Part shown: positions 46,016 to 53,537 of the stretch, in pieces
How the letters are laid out: each line of letters opens with the position of its first letter
Position numbering within the stretch: the stretch's first letter is position 1
Assembly: GCF_009936375.1 (NCBI RefSeq)
Contig: NZ_AP022335.1
Coordinates: forward strand, 114,245 to 178,244
DNA: 64,000 nucleotides
Direction of reading: 5' to 3'
DNA from: Methylosinus sp. C49
GTDB taxonomy: Bacteria > Pseudomonadota > Alphaproteobacteria > Rhizobiales > Beijerinckiaceae
The notes under the pieces: generated by a model
Databases searched by the model: none
What the model was told of the DNA's origin: nothing
Seen by the model: the letters and a program-made list of their open reading frames with translations, nothing else
Program-made: the position numbers and the translations under genes

Positions 46016-46906
46016 ATGATGATGGATACTCTCACCAGCCTACGGGTCTTCGTCGCGATCGCAGAGCTGAAAAGCTTTACCGCGGCCGGGAGCAGGCTTC
46101 GTCTCTCTCCGGCGATGACCAGCAAGCACATCCAACATTTGGAGACTCGGGTTTCCGCGCGGCTCTTCAACCGTTCGAGCCGAAAGGTGAGCCTGACCGA
46201 GGCAGGGGTCGTCTACCTCGACAGCGTGCGCGTGCTGCTGGAGGGATTGGAAGAAGCGGAGGCGCGAATTTCTTCTACGACCGTCACGCCTCGCGGCACG
46301 CTGAAGGTGAGCGTGCCGGTATGGATGGCCAATCCGCGATTTGCACGCCTGATCGCCGCATATCAACGCCGCTATCCCGATGTGACGCTCGACCTCGATG
46401 TCGAAGGGCGTATCGTCAATCTCACGGACGAAGGGTTCGATCTCGCCATACGCGGGGCGAGGACGCTGGACGAAGGGCTGATCGCCCGCAAGCTCGCGGA
46501 TGTCCCTTTCCTGCTCGTCGCGGCTCCCGCCTTGCTCCAACGTCTCGGCCGGCCACAGACGATATCAAATCTGCACAATCTGCCTTTTCTCGCTTATACG
46601 CCAATTATCGCCGACGGTCGGATCGTCATCGGGAACGGCAAAGATGCGCGAGAGATTCAATTCGAGCCGGTGATGCAGAGCCGCAATGAGACGATGCTCC
46701 TCCTCGGAGCGCGCGCCGGCATGGGCTTCGCGATCATGCCGCTGCCACTGATCGAGGACGATCTCGCAAGCGGCTTGCTCGAGCAGGTGCTCGCAGACGA
46801 GATGCGGGTGACGGCGCCACTTTACGCCGTCTACCCGACCCGGAGCTATCAACCGGCAAAAGTGCGTAGCTTTCTCGACTTCTTGATCGAGCACGGGGAC
46901 CTTTGA
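46016..46906 (+). CDS. LysR-family transcriptional regulator
   Basis: 296 residues. The N-terminal helix-turn-helix is 'SFTAAGSRLRLSPAMTSKHI', and the linker and two-lobed effector domain follow ('GTLKVSVPVWMANPRFARL', 'PLPLIEDDLASGLLEQVL'). Standard length. It is divergent from the DoxX gene, which it most likely controls from the 111-bp shared region. The effector is unknown. Confidence 0.93.
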   Translation: MMMDTLTSLRVFVAIAELKSFTAAGSRLRLSPAMTSKHIQHLETRVSARLFNRSSRKVSLTEAGVVYLDSVRVLLEGLEEAEARISSTTVTPRGTLKVSVPVWMANPRFARLIAAYQRRYPDVTLDLDVEGRIVNLTDEGFDLAIRGARTLDEGLIARKLADVPFLLVAAPALLQRLGRPQTISNLHNLPFLAYTPIIADGRIVIGNGKDAREIQFEPVMQSRNETMLLLGARAGMGFAIMPLPLIEDDLASGLLEQVLADEMRVTAPLYAVYPTRSYQPAKVRSFLDFLIEHGDL

Positions 46907-46943
46907 GCTCTATCGCAGAGCATATCTATCTTTCAGCCGACTG

Positions 46944-47243
46944 TCAGACGCGCGCGCGCTCGAGCCGGATCGCTTGCTCGGGGCAAGCCGCGACGCAATA
47001 GCCACAGCCTTCGCAGGCCGGGGCGTTCGGCGTGGCCGCAGTCTTCATCCCATGCGCCCAGACTTTGAGCTTCGCAAATACCGGCAAATCGTCGAACGTC
47101 TCCTTTGAGATGCGGACGATCTCGAACACATTATATGGGCAGACCGAAACGCAATCCGCCTTTCCTTCGCAGCGAGCAGCGTCGACGACCGGGCGCATGA
47201 CTCCGGGAGCTTGCCGACATTTGTTCATTCGTCGGGCTTCCAT
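46944..47243 (-). CDS. 7Fe-type ferredoxin
   Basis: 99 residues from the ATG at 47243, preceded by GGAGAG. Two cluster motifs: 'CEGKADCVSVCP' (C-x5-C-x3-CP, lacking one Cys, as in [3Fe-4S] sites) and 'CEGCGYCVAACP' (complete C-x2-C-x2-C-x3-CP for [4Fe-4S]). A small electron carrier in the cytoplasm. Convergent with the LysR gene. Very similar in layout and in the linker ('KVWAHGMKT') to the ferredoxin at 62741. Confidence 0.9.
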   Translation of the reverse strand: MEARRMNKCRQAPGVMRPVVDAARCEGKADCVSVCPYNVFEIVRISKETFDDLPVFAKLKVWAHGMKTAATPNAPACEGCGYCVAACPEQAIRLERARV

Positions 47244-47272
47244 CTGTATCTCTCCGTTGATTGGAGCAAAAC

Positions 47273-48472
47273 CTAGTCGTCGGTCGACTGGCAAATGGCT
47301 TTCGTAAATGCACCCGTCGCATGCTTTGCCTCGACTCTGTCGATAAGGGTGCGCAACGCGCGCCGGGCTTCACGCGTACGCGCTTCGGTGATCTGCGAAA
47401 AGATAAAGCTCGCGAGCACAGTCGTTCCAAGGACGCCGGCGAGGACGAGCCAATGAGCCGCAGTGGCCAATTGTTGCGGCCAACGGCTTCCACCGATGTG
47501 ATCGATGATCGCGAAGATGAGGATCAGAGCCGGCATATGGATGCAATATAGGGAAAACGACATGTCCGCGAGACGCTGATGGATTAGCGATCCGAGAGGC
47601 GTCCGTCGCCAGTCGGCCGCGACGCGTAGAGCGGCCATGAGATTGAGAAAGAGGATCGCTGCAAGGAGATCGGCAATGTAGCGAAGGAGCGGAAAGGCCT
47701 CTAGAATTTGGCCGCGCAGCAAAAGCCGAATGATGACCACCGCGACTATGTACAGCGACAGCGAAGCGAAGCGGGAATGTATGAGTGGCCTCGGGACGAG
47801 AGTCGCGAAGGCCCCGAGCGCCCAAAGAAGATAGCCGAAAAGGAACCAGCTCGGTGGCAGCGACAGCGCTATGGTCAATGCGACTCCTGCCACGAAGCCG
47901 ACGGTTCGGAACATCGGCGAGTAGGCGTGGGCGAAGGGAATCGCCAGAAGCGGAAATGTCACATAATACCAGAACTCGCAAGCAAGCGACCAGAGCGGGC
48001 CGTTCGTTCCGAAAAAATCCGCATAAATGGCCTGCAAATTGGCGATGGCGGCGAAGAACAAGCTGGTGCGGAAGTGGTCTTTGAACATCGACGATTCATA
48101 GATTCCGCTTTCTGCGAAATAAGATCGGCCGATCCAATCGAGCGCCGATGTCACGAGCAGCGCGGGGATGAGGACCACGTAGATGCGTGCAAATCGATGA
48201 ATGAAGTAATTGCCGAGAAAGGGGCGGCCGCTCTGCAATTCGATCAGAACGGAGCCGCCGACGAGATATCCCGAGATCAAGAAAAAGCCGACGACAGCCT
48301 GGTGCGCGAGCTCATTGCTCGCGATGAACCACCACGCGTAGATCCCCGCAGAATGCTTCTCGGTCATGACGTCTGCGAGATTGATGAAGAGATTTCCGGC
48401 ATGGACCGTTGTGACCTCCACCGCGCCCATCCAGCGACAGGCGGCTATGAATTGCGACAGGAGCAGTGACAT
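47273..48472 (-). CDS. Membrane-bound acyltransferase (acyltransferase 3 / OafA-like family)
   Basis: 399 residues with about ten membrane helices. Typical motifs are 'GFFLISGYLVGGSVLIEL', 'NYFIHRFARIYVVLIPAL', 'GTNGPLWSLACEFWYYVTFP' and a late 'SFSLYCIHMPALIL'. These enzymes transfer acyl groups from the cytoplasm to periplasmic glycans. The usual N-terminal catalytic His segment ('NxLRxxxxxxVxxxH') looks degraded ('AACRWMGAVEVTTVHAGN'), though one His remains. It lies 116 bp downstream of the methyltransferase gene and probably on the same mRNA. Confidence 0.82.
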   Translation of the reverse strand: MSLLLSQFIAACRWMGAVEVTTVHAGNLFINLADVMTEKHSAGIYAWWFIASNELAHQAVVGFFLISGYLVGGSVLIELQSGRPFLGNYFIHRFARIYVVLIPALLVTSALDWIGRSYFAESGIYESSMFKDHFRTSLFFAAIANLQAIYADFFGTNGPLWSLACEFWYYVTFPLLAIPFAHAYSPMFRTVGFVAGVALTIALSLPPSWFLFGYLLWALGAFATLVPRPLIHSRFASLSLYIVAVVIIRLLLRGQILEAFPLLRYIADLLAAILFLNLMAALRVAADWRRTPLGSLIHQRLADMSFSLYCIHMPALILIFAIIDHIGGSRWPQQLATAAHWLVLAGVLGTTVLASFIFSQITEARTREARRALRTLIDRVEAKHATGAFTKAICQSTDD

Positions 48473-48588
48473 GATCGTGTCTCGATTCTTTGTTGTGGGC
48501 AGCGCGGCGCAGTTGCGGAAGGGACGATCCGTCTGACCGCGATCTCGGATGAAATTCGCGCTGCGAATCGAAACGCCTCGTCGCTCGC

Positions 48589-49308
48589 TCATTTCTCGCA
48601 GATGGCGACCAGCCCGCGGATCCCTGCAGGCAGCTCTACGGCGCGAATGTCGACACGCTCCGTCGGGAATCCCGCAGCGACAAATAGATCGTGGAGTTCG
48701 CTTCGAGAGAAAGCTCGGCGCGTATCCGGTCTTGCGAACGGCCACCTGTCCATGGTCTTGCGCTCGGTGACGAATGCCGAAATGCGACCGCCGGGTACCA
48801 GCAGCCTCCATGCTTCCTGCATGTCGCGTCCTAGGGGATCGACGAAATAGAGCGTGTCGACGAGCAAAATCTTATCGAACGCGCCATCGGACGCTGCGAC
48901 GGAATCGAACGTGCCTTGTTCGATCGTGAGTCGGCCAGACAGAACAGCGGCAAAATTCGACCGAAGCGCCATCGCCACCATCTGCGGCGAGAAATCGACG
49001 CCATGCACATGCCCTTCATTCGCGCGGGCGACCAGTTCCGAGAGACCGGCGCCAGGCCCGAAACCGAGCTCGAGCACGCGGTCGCGACTTTCGACTTGCA
49101 GCGCGTCGATCGCCAAACGGTACGGCGTCTTGTTCAGATGCGTCATCACTCTGGCGATGAGCGCGCCGACGAGGCCGCTCGGATGACGCAATTGTTTTCC
49201 GATGACTCGCCAAAAGGATGCGAAGCGCTGACGCTGTCGCGCATGTTCGAGCGCGCTCTTATCGACTGGGGCGTCGCCAGGGATCGCCTCAGATACTTGT
49301 CCGGTCAT
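48589..49308 (-). CDS. Class I SAM-dependent methyltransferase
   Basis: 239 residues. Motif I 'DRVLELGFGPGAGLSELV' (about 77-94) binds SAM, followed by 'VHGVDFSPQMVAMA' and 'FDKILLVDTLYFVDPL', the standard Rossmann methyltransferase pattern close to UbiE/COQ5-like or phospholipid-type enzymes. No membrane segment. Upstream (about 85 bp) is the direct-repeat promoter shared with the AMP-ligase and haemolysin genes. The substrate cannot be told; a lipid or quinone is plausible. Confidence 0.85.
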   Translation of the reverse strand: MTGQVSEAIPGDAPVDKSALEHARQRQRFASFWRVIGKQLRHPSGLVGALIARVMTHLNKTPYRLAIDALQVESRDRVLELGFGPGAGLSELVARANEGHVHGVDFSPQMVAMALRSNFAAVLSGRLTIEQGTFDSVAASDGAFDKILLVDTLYFVDPLGRDMQEAWRLLVPGGRISAFVTERKTMDRWPFARPDTRRAFSRSELHDLFVAAGFPTERVDIRAVELPAGIRGLVAICEK

Positions 49309-49392
49309 GGTCGGTCCCTCTTTTTGGCGATCGACTCTCTGGATCGTGGGTTTTCGAAAGGTGTGCTTCCACGGGCTCGGTGATGTTCGAAC

Positions 49393-49422
49393 GATGCTCG
49401 CTCAAACTTACAGGCGCCTTAC
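49393..49422 (-). promoter_or_regulatory. Direct-repeat response-regulator box and promoter of the methyltransferase gene
   Basis: On the minus strand GTAAG-GCGCCT-GTAAG (49407-49422), 10 bp, then CATCGTTCGA. Around it about 70 bp resemble the AMP-ligase promoter, including 14 identical bases (TCGAACGATGCTCG) at 49387-49400 and 43043-43056. Confidence 0.6.
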
Positions 49423-49611
49423 AAGGGTCTGGTTCGGCAAAGGCAAAATCAAGGTATCGTCATGACATCGAGTCGAAAGGAATTGATCAGCGCCGATGAA
49501 GAGAATGCTGGTAATGGATCGGCGATCTTGACTCCGAAGGAAGCATTCGAGCCCGTCGCTGGCCGGCAAAGCTGCTGGTTGTCGCCGGATGGCGGTGTTG
49601 ATCAGGATGAG

Positions 49612-50184
49612 TTAGCGCAAGATGGTCTTAGCCACCGAGGAGCGGCCTGCGATAATCGACCTGCGCGACACTGCATAAACCTTCGGATCGGCCTCGTAGT
49701 AGCGGCCCCACACTCCATGATTATCGATGCGCTGCGGATCGACGTCGCCGAGAACGACAGGTCCGAGGCCGAGATTATCGATCAGCTGCCACAAGCGGCG
49801 CGTCAGTGTGAAAAACGACCAAGAAAATCCGCTCTCGCGTCCAAAGGCGACGATATCGCAGAAGAGACGCATGGTCTCACGCGGCGCCGAGCTGGCGAGC
49901 GTCGTGACTTCGAATATTTCGCTGCGGCCGATCTGCTCCCCGGATAGTTTGCTCAATACCTGCTCCACTGGCGCGAGCAAGTAGCTCTCCGAAAAAAAGC
50001 CCTCCCGCGCGGAACGTAGGCCGGCTGCGCAAACGATCCCATCGCGGTCATCGATCAGCGCAATGAGAATGGGGGAATAGACGCTGATCTCGGCGCCGTA
50101 TCGAGAACGATAGACGCGCCTGATGAAGGTCTCGGCTTCCGCGCGGCGAGGATGGTCCAACGTCACGATTTGGCATCGCTCCAT
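49612..50184 (-). CDS. Thermostable haemolysin family protein (GNAT-like fold)
   Basis: 190 residues. 'AETFIRRVYRSRYGAEISVY' and 'EIFEVTTLASSAPRETMRLF' match the thermostable haemolysin family, which has an acyltransferase-like (GNAT/LuxI-like) fold; haemolysis itself is not established for most members. It is commonly associated with an AMP-ligase, a haem-oxygenase-like oxidase and an SDR, all of which are present here but dispersed over 10 kb. The start lies 49 bp downstream of the direct-repeat box. Confidence 0.8.
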   Translation of the reverse strand: MERCQIVTLDHPRRAEAETFIRRVYRSRYGAEISVYSPILIALIDDRDGIVCAAGLRSAREGFFSESYLLAPVEQVLSKLSGEQIGRSEIFEVTTLASSAPRETMRLFCDIVAFGRESGFSWSFFTLTRRLWQLIDNLGLGPVVLGDVDPQRIDNHGVWGRYYEADPKVYAVSRRSIIAGRSSVAKTILR

Positions 50185-50218
50185 CGTATTCGATTCTCCG
50201 ACATTGTTTCGGACGAAA

Positions 50219-50248
50219 GATGGGTCGCTATCCTTACGAGCGACTTAC
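50219..50248 (-). promoter_or_regulatory. Direct-repeat response-regulator box and promoter of the haemolysin-family gene
   Basis: On the minus strand GTAAG-TCGCTC-GTAAG (50233-50248), 10 bp, then CATCTTTCGT. The bases between and around the repeats differ from those at 43.06 and 49.41 kb, so the conserved parts stand out as functional. Confidence 0.6.
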
Positions 50249-50570
50249 GGCGCGCCGACTGGGGAGAGGTGAACTCAAGGCCGTTTTGTGGTTTTGCGAG
50301 CACTTTATAGGCGCGCCAACTCTTCGACGTACGCGAAACGAAAATTATCGAGATGATCCGAAAGGGGCAGATGCGAACAACGAATGAAATGCGCCCCGCG
50401 CGGCATGACGGCGGCTCCAGAATCACTCCGCCGACAAGGAGTCACGCCTGACGCATTCCGTCAACCGCATTAACCCGAATTCGGAGCGCTGCGAATGTCC
50501 GAACGAACTGGCGGATGCGGTAATCCTGCATATAGAGTGCAGTCGAGCGGCTGCGCCGATCGGCGTGAGA

Positions 50571-50602
50571 AATCCCCCGGAGCCATTGCAGATCGGGGGA
50601 TT
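50571..50602 (-). terminator. Terminator-like hairpin downstream of the SDR gene
   Basis: AATCCCCCG (50571-50579) pairs perfectly with CGGGGGATT (50594-50602). It lies 14 bp past the SDR stop on the minus strand and is followed by TTTCTC-like sequence. Confidence 0.55.
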
Positions 50603-50616
50603 GTTGTTCGATTAGA

Positions 50617-51342
50617 TCACCAAGGCACTTCGCCCGCATCGTTGACGAAGGCGCCGGTCGGCCCATCGTCCTCGAGCAGCGCGCATTCAATCGCGATCAC
50701 CGCCGCCTGGTCTGGAGTCCGCGAGCTCATGAAATTCGTTGCTTCCGTCGCCGTATAACCGGGGCAAATCGCATTGACCTTGACGCCCTTGTCCTTAAAG
50801 AGGCGAGCATAGCTGAGCGTCAGCGAATTCAGCGCCGCCTTGGATGACTGATACGTCGGCATCGCGAAATCGGCGTAGATCCAATCCGACTTCGAGCGTT
50901 GCCCGAACGAGCTCAGCTCGGACGAAACATTCACGATTCGCGCGCGCTTCGAGTTCGACAGGAGCGGCGTCATCGCCTCTGTCAAGCGGACGACGCCGAC
51001 GACATTGACCTCCAACGTCCGTCGGGCCCGTTCGGCCATCGACAGGGACGCGTCATGGTCGAGGCCGATTCCGGCATTGTTGATCAAAACATCTAGGCGG
51101 CCGTAATCTTGCGCGATCAGCCTCGTGAGCGCGGAAACGCTGACGTCGTCGGTGGCGTCCAGCTGCACCGGCCGGACATCCAACCCTTCCTTCTGCAAAG
51201 GAGCGCAAGCAGCTTCGCCACGCCCGAAATCACGGCATCCGAGCAGAACATTCGCGCCGCGACGCGCAAGGCCAGCCGCGATGGCCAGTCCAATGCCGCG
51301 ATTGGCGCCGCTGACCAAGGCAAGAATCTTATCGGCTTCCAT
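50617..51342 (-). CDS. Short-chain dehydrogenase/reductase (SDR)
   Basis: 241 residues from the ATG at 51342. Cofactor motif 'LVSGANRGIGLAIAAGLARR' (TGxxxGxG type), 'LINNAGIGLDHD' (NNAG), a catalytic Ser in 'IVNVSSELSSFG', and the YxxxK motif 'YQSSKAALNSLTLSYA' (Tyr and Lys present). 'NAICPGYTATEATNF' follows as usual. Reduces a carbonyl or oxidises an alcohol with NADP(H). Its promoter has a SoxR box within a 19-bp spacer, so it is probably induced by redox-cycling stress through the divergent soxR gene. Confidence 0.92.
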   Translation of the reverse strand: MEADKILALVSGANRGIGLAIAAGLARRGANVLLGCRDFGRGEAACAPLQKEGLDVRPVQLDATDDVSVSALTRLIAQDYGRLDVLINNAGIGLDHDASLSMAERARRTLEVNVVGVVRLTEAMTPLLSNSKRARIVNVSSELSSFGQRSKSDWIYADFAMPTYQSSKAALNSLTLSYARLFKDKGVKVNAICPGYTATEATNFMSSRTPDQAAVIAIECALLEDDGPTGAFVNDAGEVPW

Positions 51343-51460
51343 TTCATCCGTCCTGGATAAGCCAGAGACGCGCCCGTCTGATGAACAGCCATGAGCGTCG
51401 GCTCTGAGAGACAACTTCGGCCACGCAGACCGAAGAGCTTGCACAGACAAGCCGACACGC

Positions 51461-51491
51461 TGTATAAAACCTCGAGTGAGGTTGAGGTCAA
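51461..51491 (-). promoter_or_regulatory. SoxR-type promoter of the SDR gene
   Basis: On the minus strand -35 TTGACC (51486-51491) and -10 TATACA (51461-51466) are separated by 19 bp, the stretched spacing used by MerR-family activators. The spacer region holds CCTCGAGTGAGGTTGAGG (51470-51487, read on the plus strand), matching 14 of 18 positions of the soxS-type box CCTCAAGTTAACTTGAGG. Confidence 0.75.
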
Positions 51492-51502
51492 GGGGTATTT
51501 GC

Positions 51503-51973
51503 ATGGACACAAAGCCACCGCCGCTGCTGTCGGTGGGCGAGGTGGCGCAACGAAGCGGCGTCGCCGTCTCGACTCTTCATTTCTACGAGGCCAAGGGCCT
51601 GATCGCGTCGATCCGCAGCCGCGGCAACCAGCGACGTTTTTCGCGCGACATTCTGCGGAGACTCGCCATCATCAAAGTCGCGCAACGCCTCGGCGTCCCG
51701 CTCACGGAAATCATCGGCCTTCTGAAGCCGGTTCCGGCCGGCAAGCGGCCGACGGCCGGCGACGTTCGCGAGATGATCGCAAATTGGCGGATCGCGTTGC
51801 AGGCGAGGATCGACGGCCTGATCCTGCTGCGTGACAATTTGGACGGCTGCATCGGATGTGGATGCCTGTCCTTGGAGGATTGCCCATTGCGCAATCCTTC
51901 CGACAAGCTCGGCGCCGGGAGGCAGGGAGCTGTGCTGTTGAACTGCGACGGAGCGCGCGACCCGACTGGGTAG
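51503..51973 (+). CDS. soxR: SoxR, redox-sensing MerR-family activator
   Basis: 156 residues from the ATG at 51503. The N-terminal winged HTH is 'LLSVGEVAQRSGVAVSTLHF', then 'FYEAKGLIASIRSRGNQRRF', a dimerisation helix, and the [2Fe-2S] site C116-C119-C121-C127 in 'CIGCGCLSLEDC', diagnostic for SoxR. Oxidation of the cluster by superoxide or redox-cycling compounds switches it to an activator. Divergent from the SDR gene; the box between them fits non-enteric SoxR proteins that directly control oxidoreductases. Confidence 0.96.
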   Translation: MDTKPPPLLSVGEVAQRSGVAVSTLHFYEAKGLIASIRSRGNQRRFSRDILRRLAIIKVAQRLGVPLTEIIGLLKPVPAGKRPTAGDVREMIANWRIALQARIDGLILLRDNLDGCIGCGCLSLEDCPLRNPSDKLGAGRQGAVLLNCDGARDPTG

Positions 51974-52097
51974 GCGCTTCGCCGTCTGGAAGGCTGCGGC
52001 CTAATCTAGCACAAGGCTTATGCGGCAAGGATTTAGGCCACTGCGTCGGACTCAATTCTCCGCTTGTTCCCAGGTCCCCCTTCCCGACGGCGAAGTA

Positions 52098-52388
52098 GGA
52101 ACAGTGACCCGGTATTCGCGGGCGTGGCCTCATGGTCGGCGTGGAGATCGTCGACGACTGCGCGCCGGATGGAGAGACGCGGCCGGCGGCTCCAGAGACC
52201 GCGCGAAAAATCCAGCACGAGTGCCTGCGTCGCGGCCTCATTCTCGAGCTCGGCGGCCGCTCGCGTCGGTTGTGCGCCTCCTGCCGCCCCTCATCGTCAG
52301 CGACGGCGACATAGGCGCCATTCTCGACAGATTCGAAGCGGCGTTGAAAGCCGTCGAGCGAGGCTACGCTTCCGCCGCGAGTCGCTGA
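52098..52388 (+). pseudogene. C-terminal relic of a class III (diaminobutyrate-type) aminotransferase
   Basis: One frame gives 'RGRGLMVGVEIVDDCAPDG' and 'ARKIQHECLRRGLILELGGR', a typical C-terminal segment of PLP-dependent class III aminotransferases (RhbA/EctB type). After an indel near 52267 the match continues in another frame as 'VVRLLPPLIVSDGDIGAIL' to the stop at 52388. The upstream catalytic part, including the PLP lysine, is absent, and an in-frame stop lies just before the match. Clearly a dead remnant. Confidence 0.8.
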
Positions 52389-52446
52389 ACGCGCGTGCGG
52401 AGCGATTCCGCTCCGTGCAATGGGTGGTCGTCGTCGAGCGGCGGCG

Positions 52447-53331
52447 TCATGGCTTCTTCGCGCCGATAACGACAGTCGCCGTGCGGCCGGCGATCATCGC
52501 GACGTCGCCGGCCGTCGGATCGAGCGCGATGCGGACAGGTATGCGCTGCGCGAGCCGCACCCAGCTGAATGTCGGATTGACATTCGGCAGCATCGTCGTT
52601 CCGGCGCTGCGCTCGCGATCCTCTATGCCGCCCGCTATTCCTTCGACGCGCCCGTAAATCGTCTTCGTCTCGCCCATCAAATGAATCTCGGCGCGGTCGC
52701 CGACGTGAATCATCGGCAGCTTCGTCTCCTCGAAATAGCCGTCGACATACAGGCTCTCGGCGTCGATCAACGCCGCGACGCCCTTGCCCGCCGTCACATA
52801 GGCGCCGGGCCTCAGGTCGAAATTCGTCAAAGGCCCGCTGACGGACGCGCGCACCTCCGATCGATCGAGGTTCAACCTGGCGACATCGCGGTCGGCCGCC
52901 GCCTGCCGCAACGCCGCTTGGGCCTGGGCTTGCGCGGAGATCGCCGCATCGAGCTGCTGCTTGGAGACCGCGATCGTCTTCGTCGCCTCGAGAGCGCGAT
53001 AGCGCGCGAGATCCTTCGTCGCGACGTCGAGCGCGGCGGCGCGTCCCTCGAGAATCGCCTCGGCCTGCCGCAGGGCGAGAACGAAGCGCTCCCGATCGAT
53101 GCGGAACAGCGCCTCGCCCTTGTGAACGAATTGATCTTCGTGAACGAGCACCTCGCTGACCAGCCCCGACACATCGGCGGCGACAGCGACGACATCGGCG
53201 CGCACGCGCCCGTCCCTGGTCCAGGGCTCCGCCTCGTAATATTCCCAAAGGCGCCAGACGACGAAAGCCGCCGCCAGGGCGAGCGCCAATGTCGTCGCGA
53301 TGCGAAGGAAGGAGAGCAGCTTCGTTTTCAC
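52447..53331 (-). CDS. HlyD/AaeA-type efflux periplasmic adaptor
   Basis: About 294 residues. An N-terminal membrane anchor (about 9-28) is followed by 'DGRVRADVVAVAADVSGLVS' (first lipoyl half), a coiled-coil hairpin with Ala/Gln repeats, and 'SEVRASVSGPLTNFDLRPGA' (second half). It works with the FUSC pump in an AaeAB-like aromatic-acid exporter. I prefer the GTG at 53331, which overlaps the DUF1656 stop (GTGA), over an ATG 30 bp upstream. Last gene of a three-gene leftward operon. Confidence 0.87.
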   Translation of the reverse strand: MKTKLLSFLRIATTLALALAAAFVVWRLWEYYEAEPWTRDGRVRADVVAVAADVSGLVSEVLVHEDQFVHKGEALFRIDRERFVLALRQAEAILEGRAAALDVATKDLARYRALEATKTIAVSKQQLDAAISAQAQAQAALRQAAADRDVARLNLDRSEVRASVSGPLTNFDLRPGAYVTAGKGVAALIDAESLYVDGYFEETKLPMIHVGDRAEIHLMGETKTIYGRVEGIAGGIEDRERSAGTTMLPNVNPTFSWVRLAQRIPVRIALDPTAGDVAMIAGRTATVVIGAKKP

Positions 53332-53537
53332 AGACGTTCCGGGGACAAGAGAAGAACGCAAGCGCCGAGCAGACAGACGAACATGGCGAAATTGAACAAG
53401 GCCGGGTGCCAGACGAAGCGGTAGAAGTCGATAGTCGCGAGCGCTCGCGCGATCACGACCTCCAGAACGAAAGCGACGAGCGCGAAGGCGAGCAGCGACG
53501 ATACGAACACGCCGAAGATGCTTATTTCTGCAGTCAT
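53328..53537 (-). CDS. DUF1656 small membrane protein (AaeX-like)
   Basis: 69 residues from 'MTAEISIFGVFVSSLLAFAL', with two hydrophobic helices and 'IDFYRFVWHPALFNFAMFV', the usual DUF1656 pattern (Phe/Tyr-Arg-x2-WHP). Overlaps both neighbours by 4 bp, so production is coupled to the FUSC and HlyD proteins. The family always accompanies this efflux pair; its precise role is not known. Confidence 0.9.
   Translation of the reverse strand: MTAEISIFGVFVSSLLAFALVAFVLEVVIARALATIDFYRFVWHPALFNFAMFVCLLGACVLLLSPERL

Noticed and set aside
49462..49947. Plus-strand frame just after the methyltransferase promoter
   Set aside because: It runs antisense into the haemolysin-family gene and loses any protein-like character after about 40 codons.
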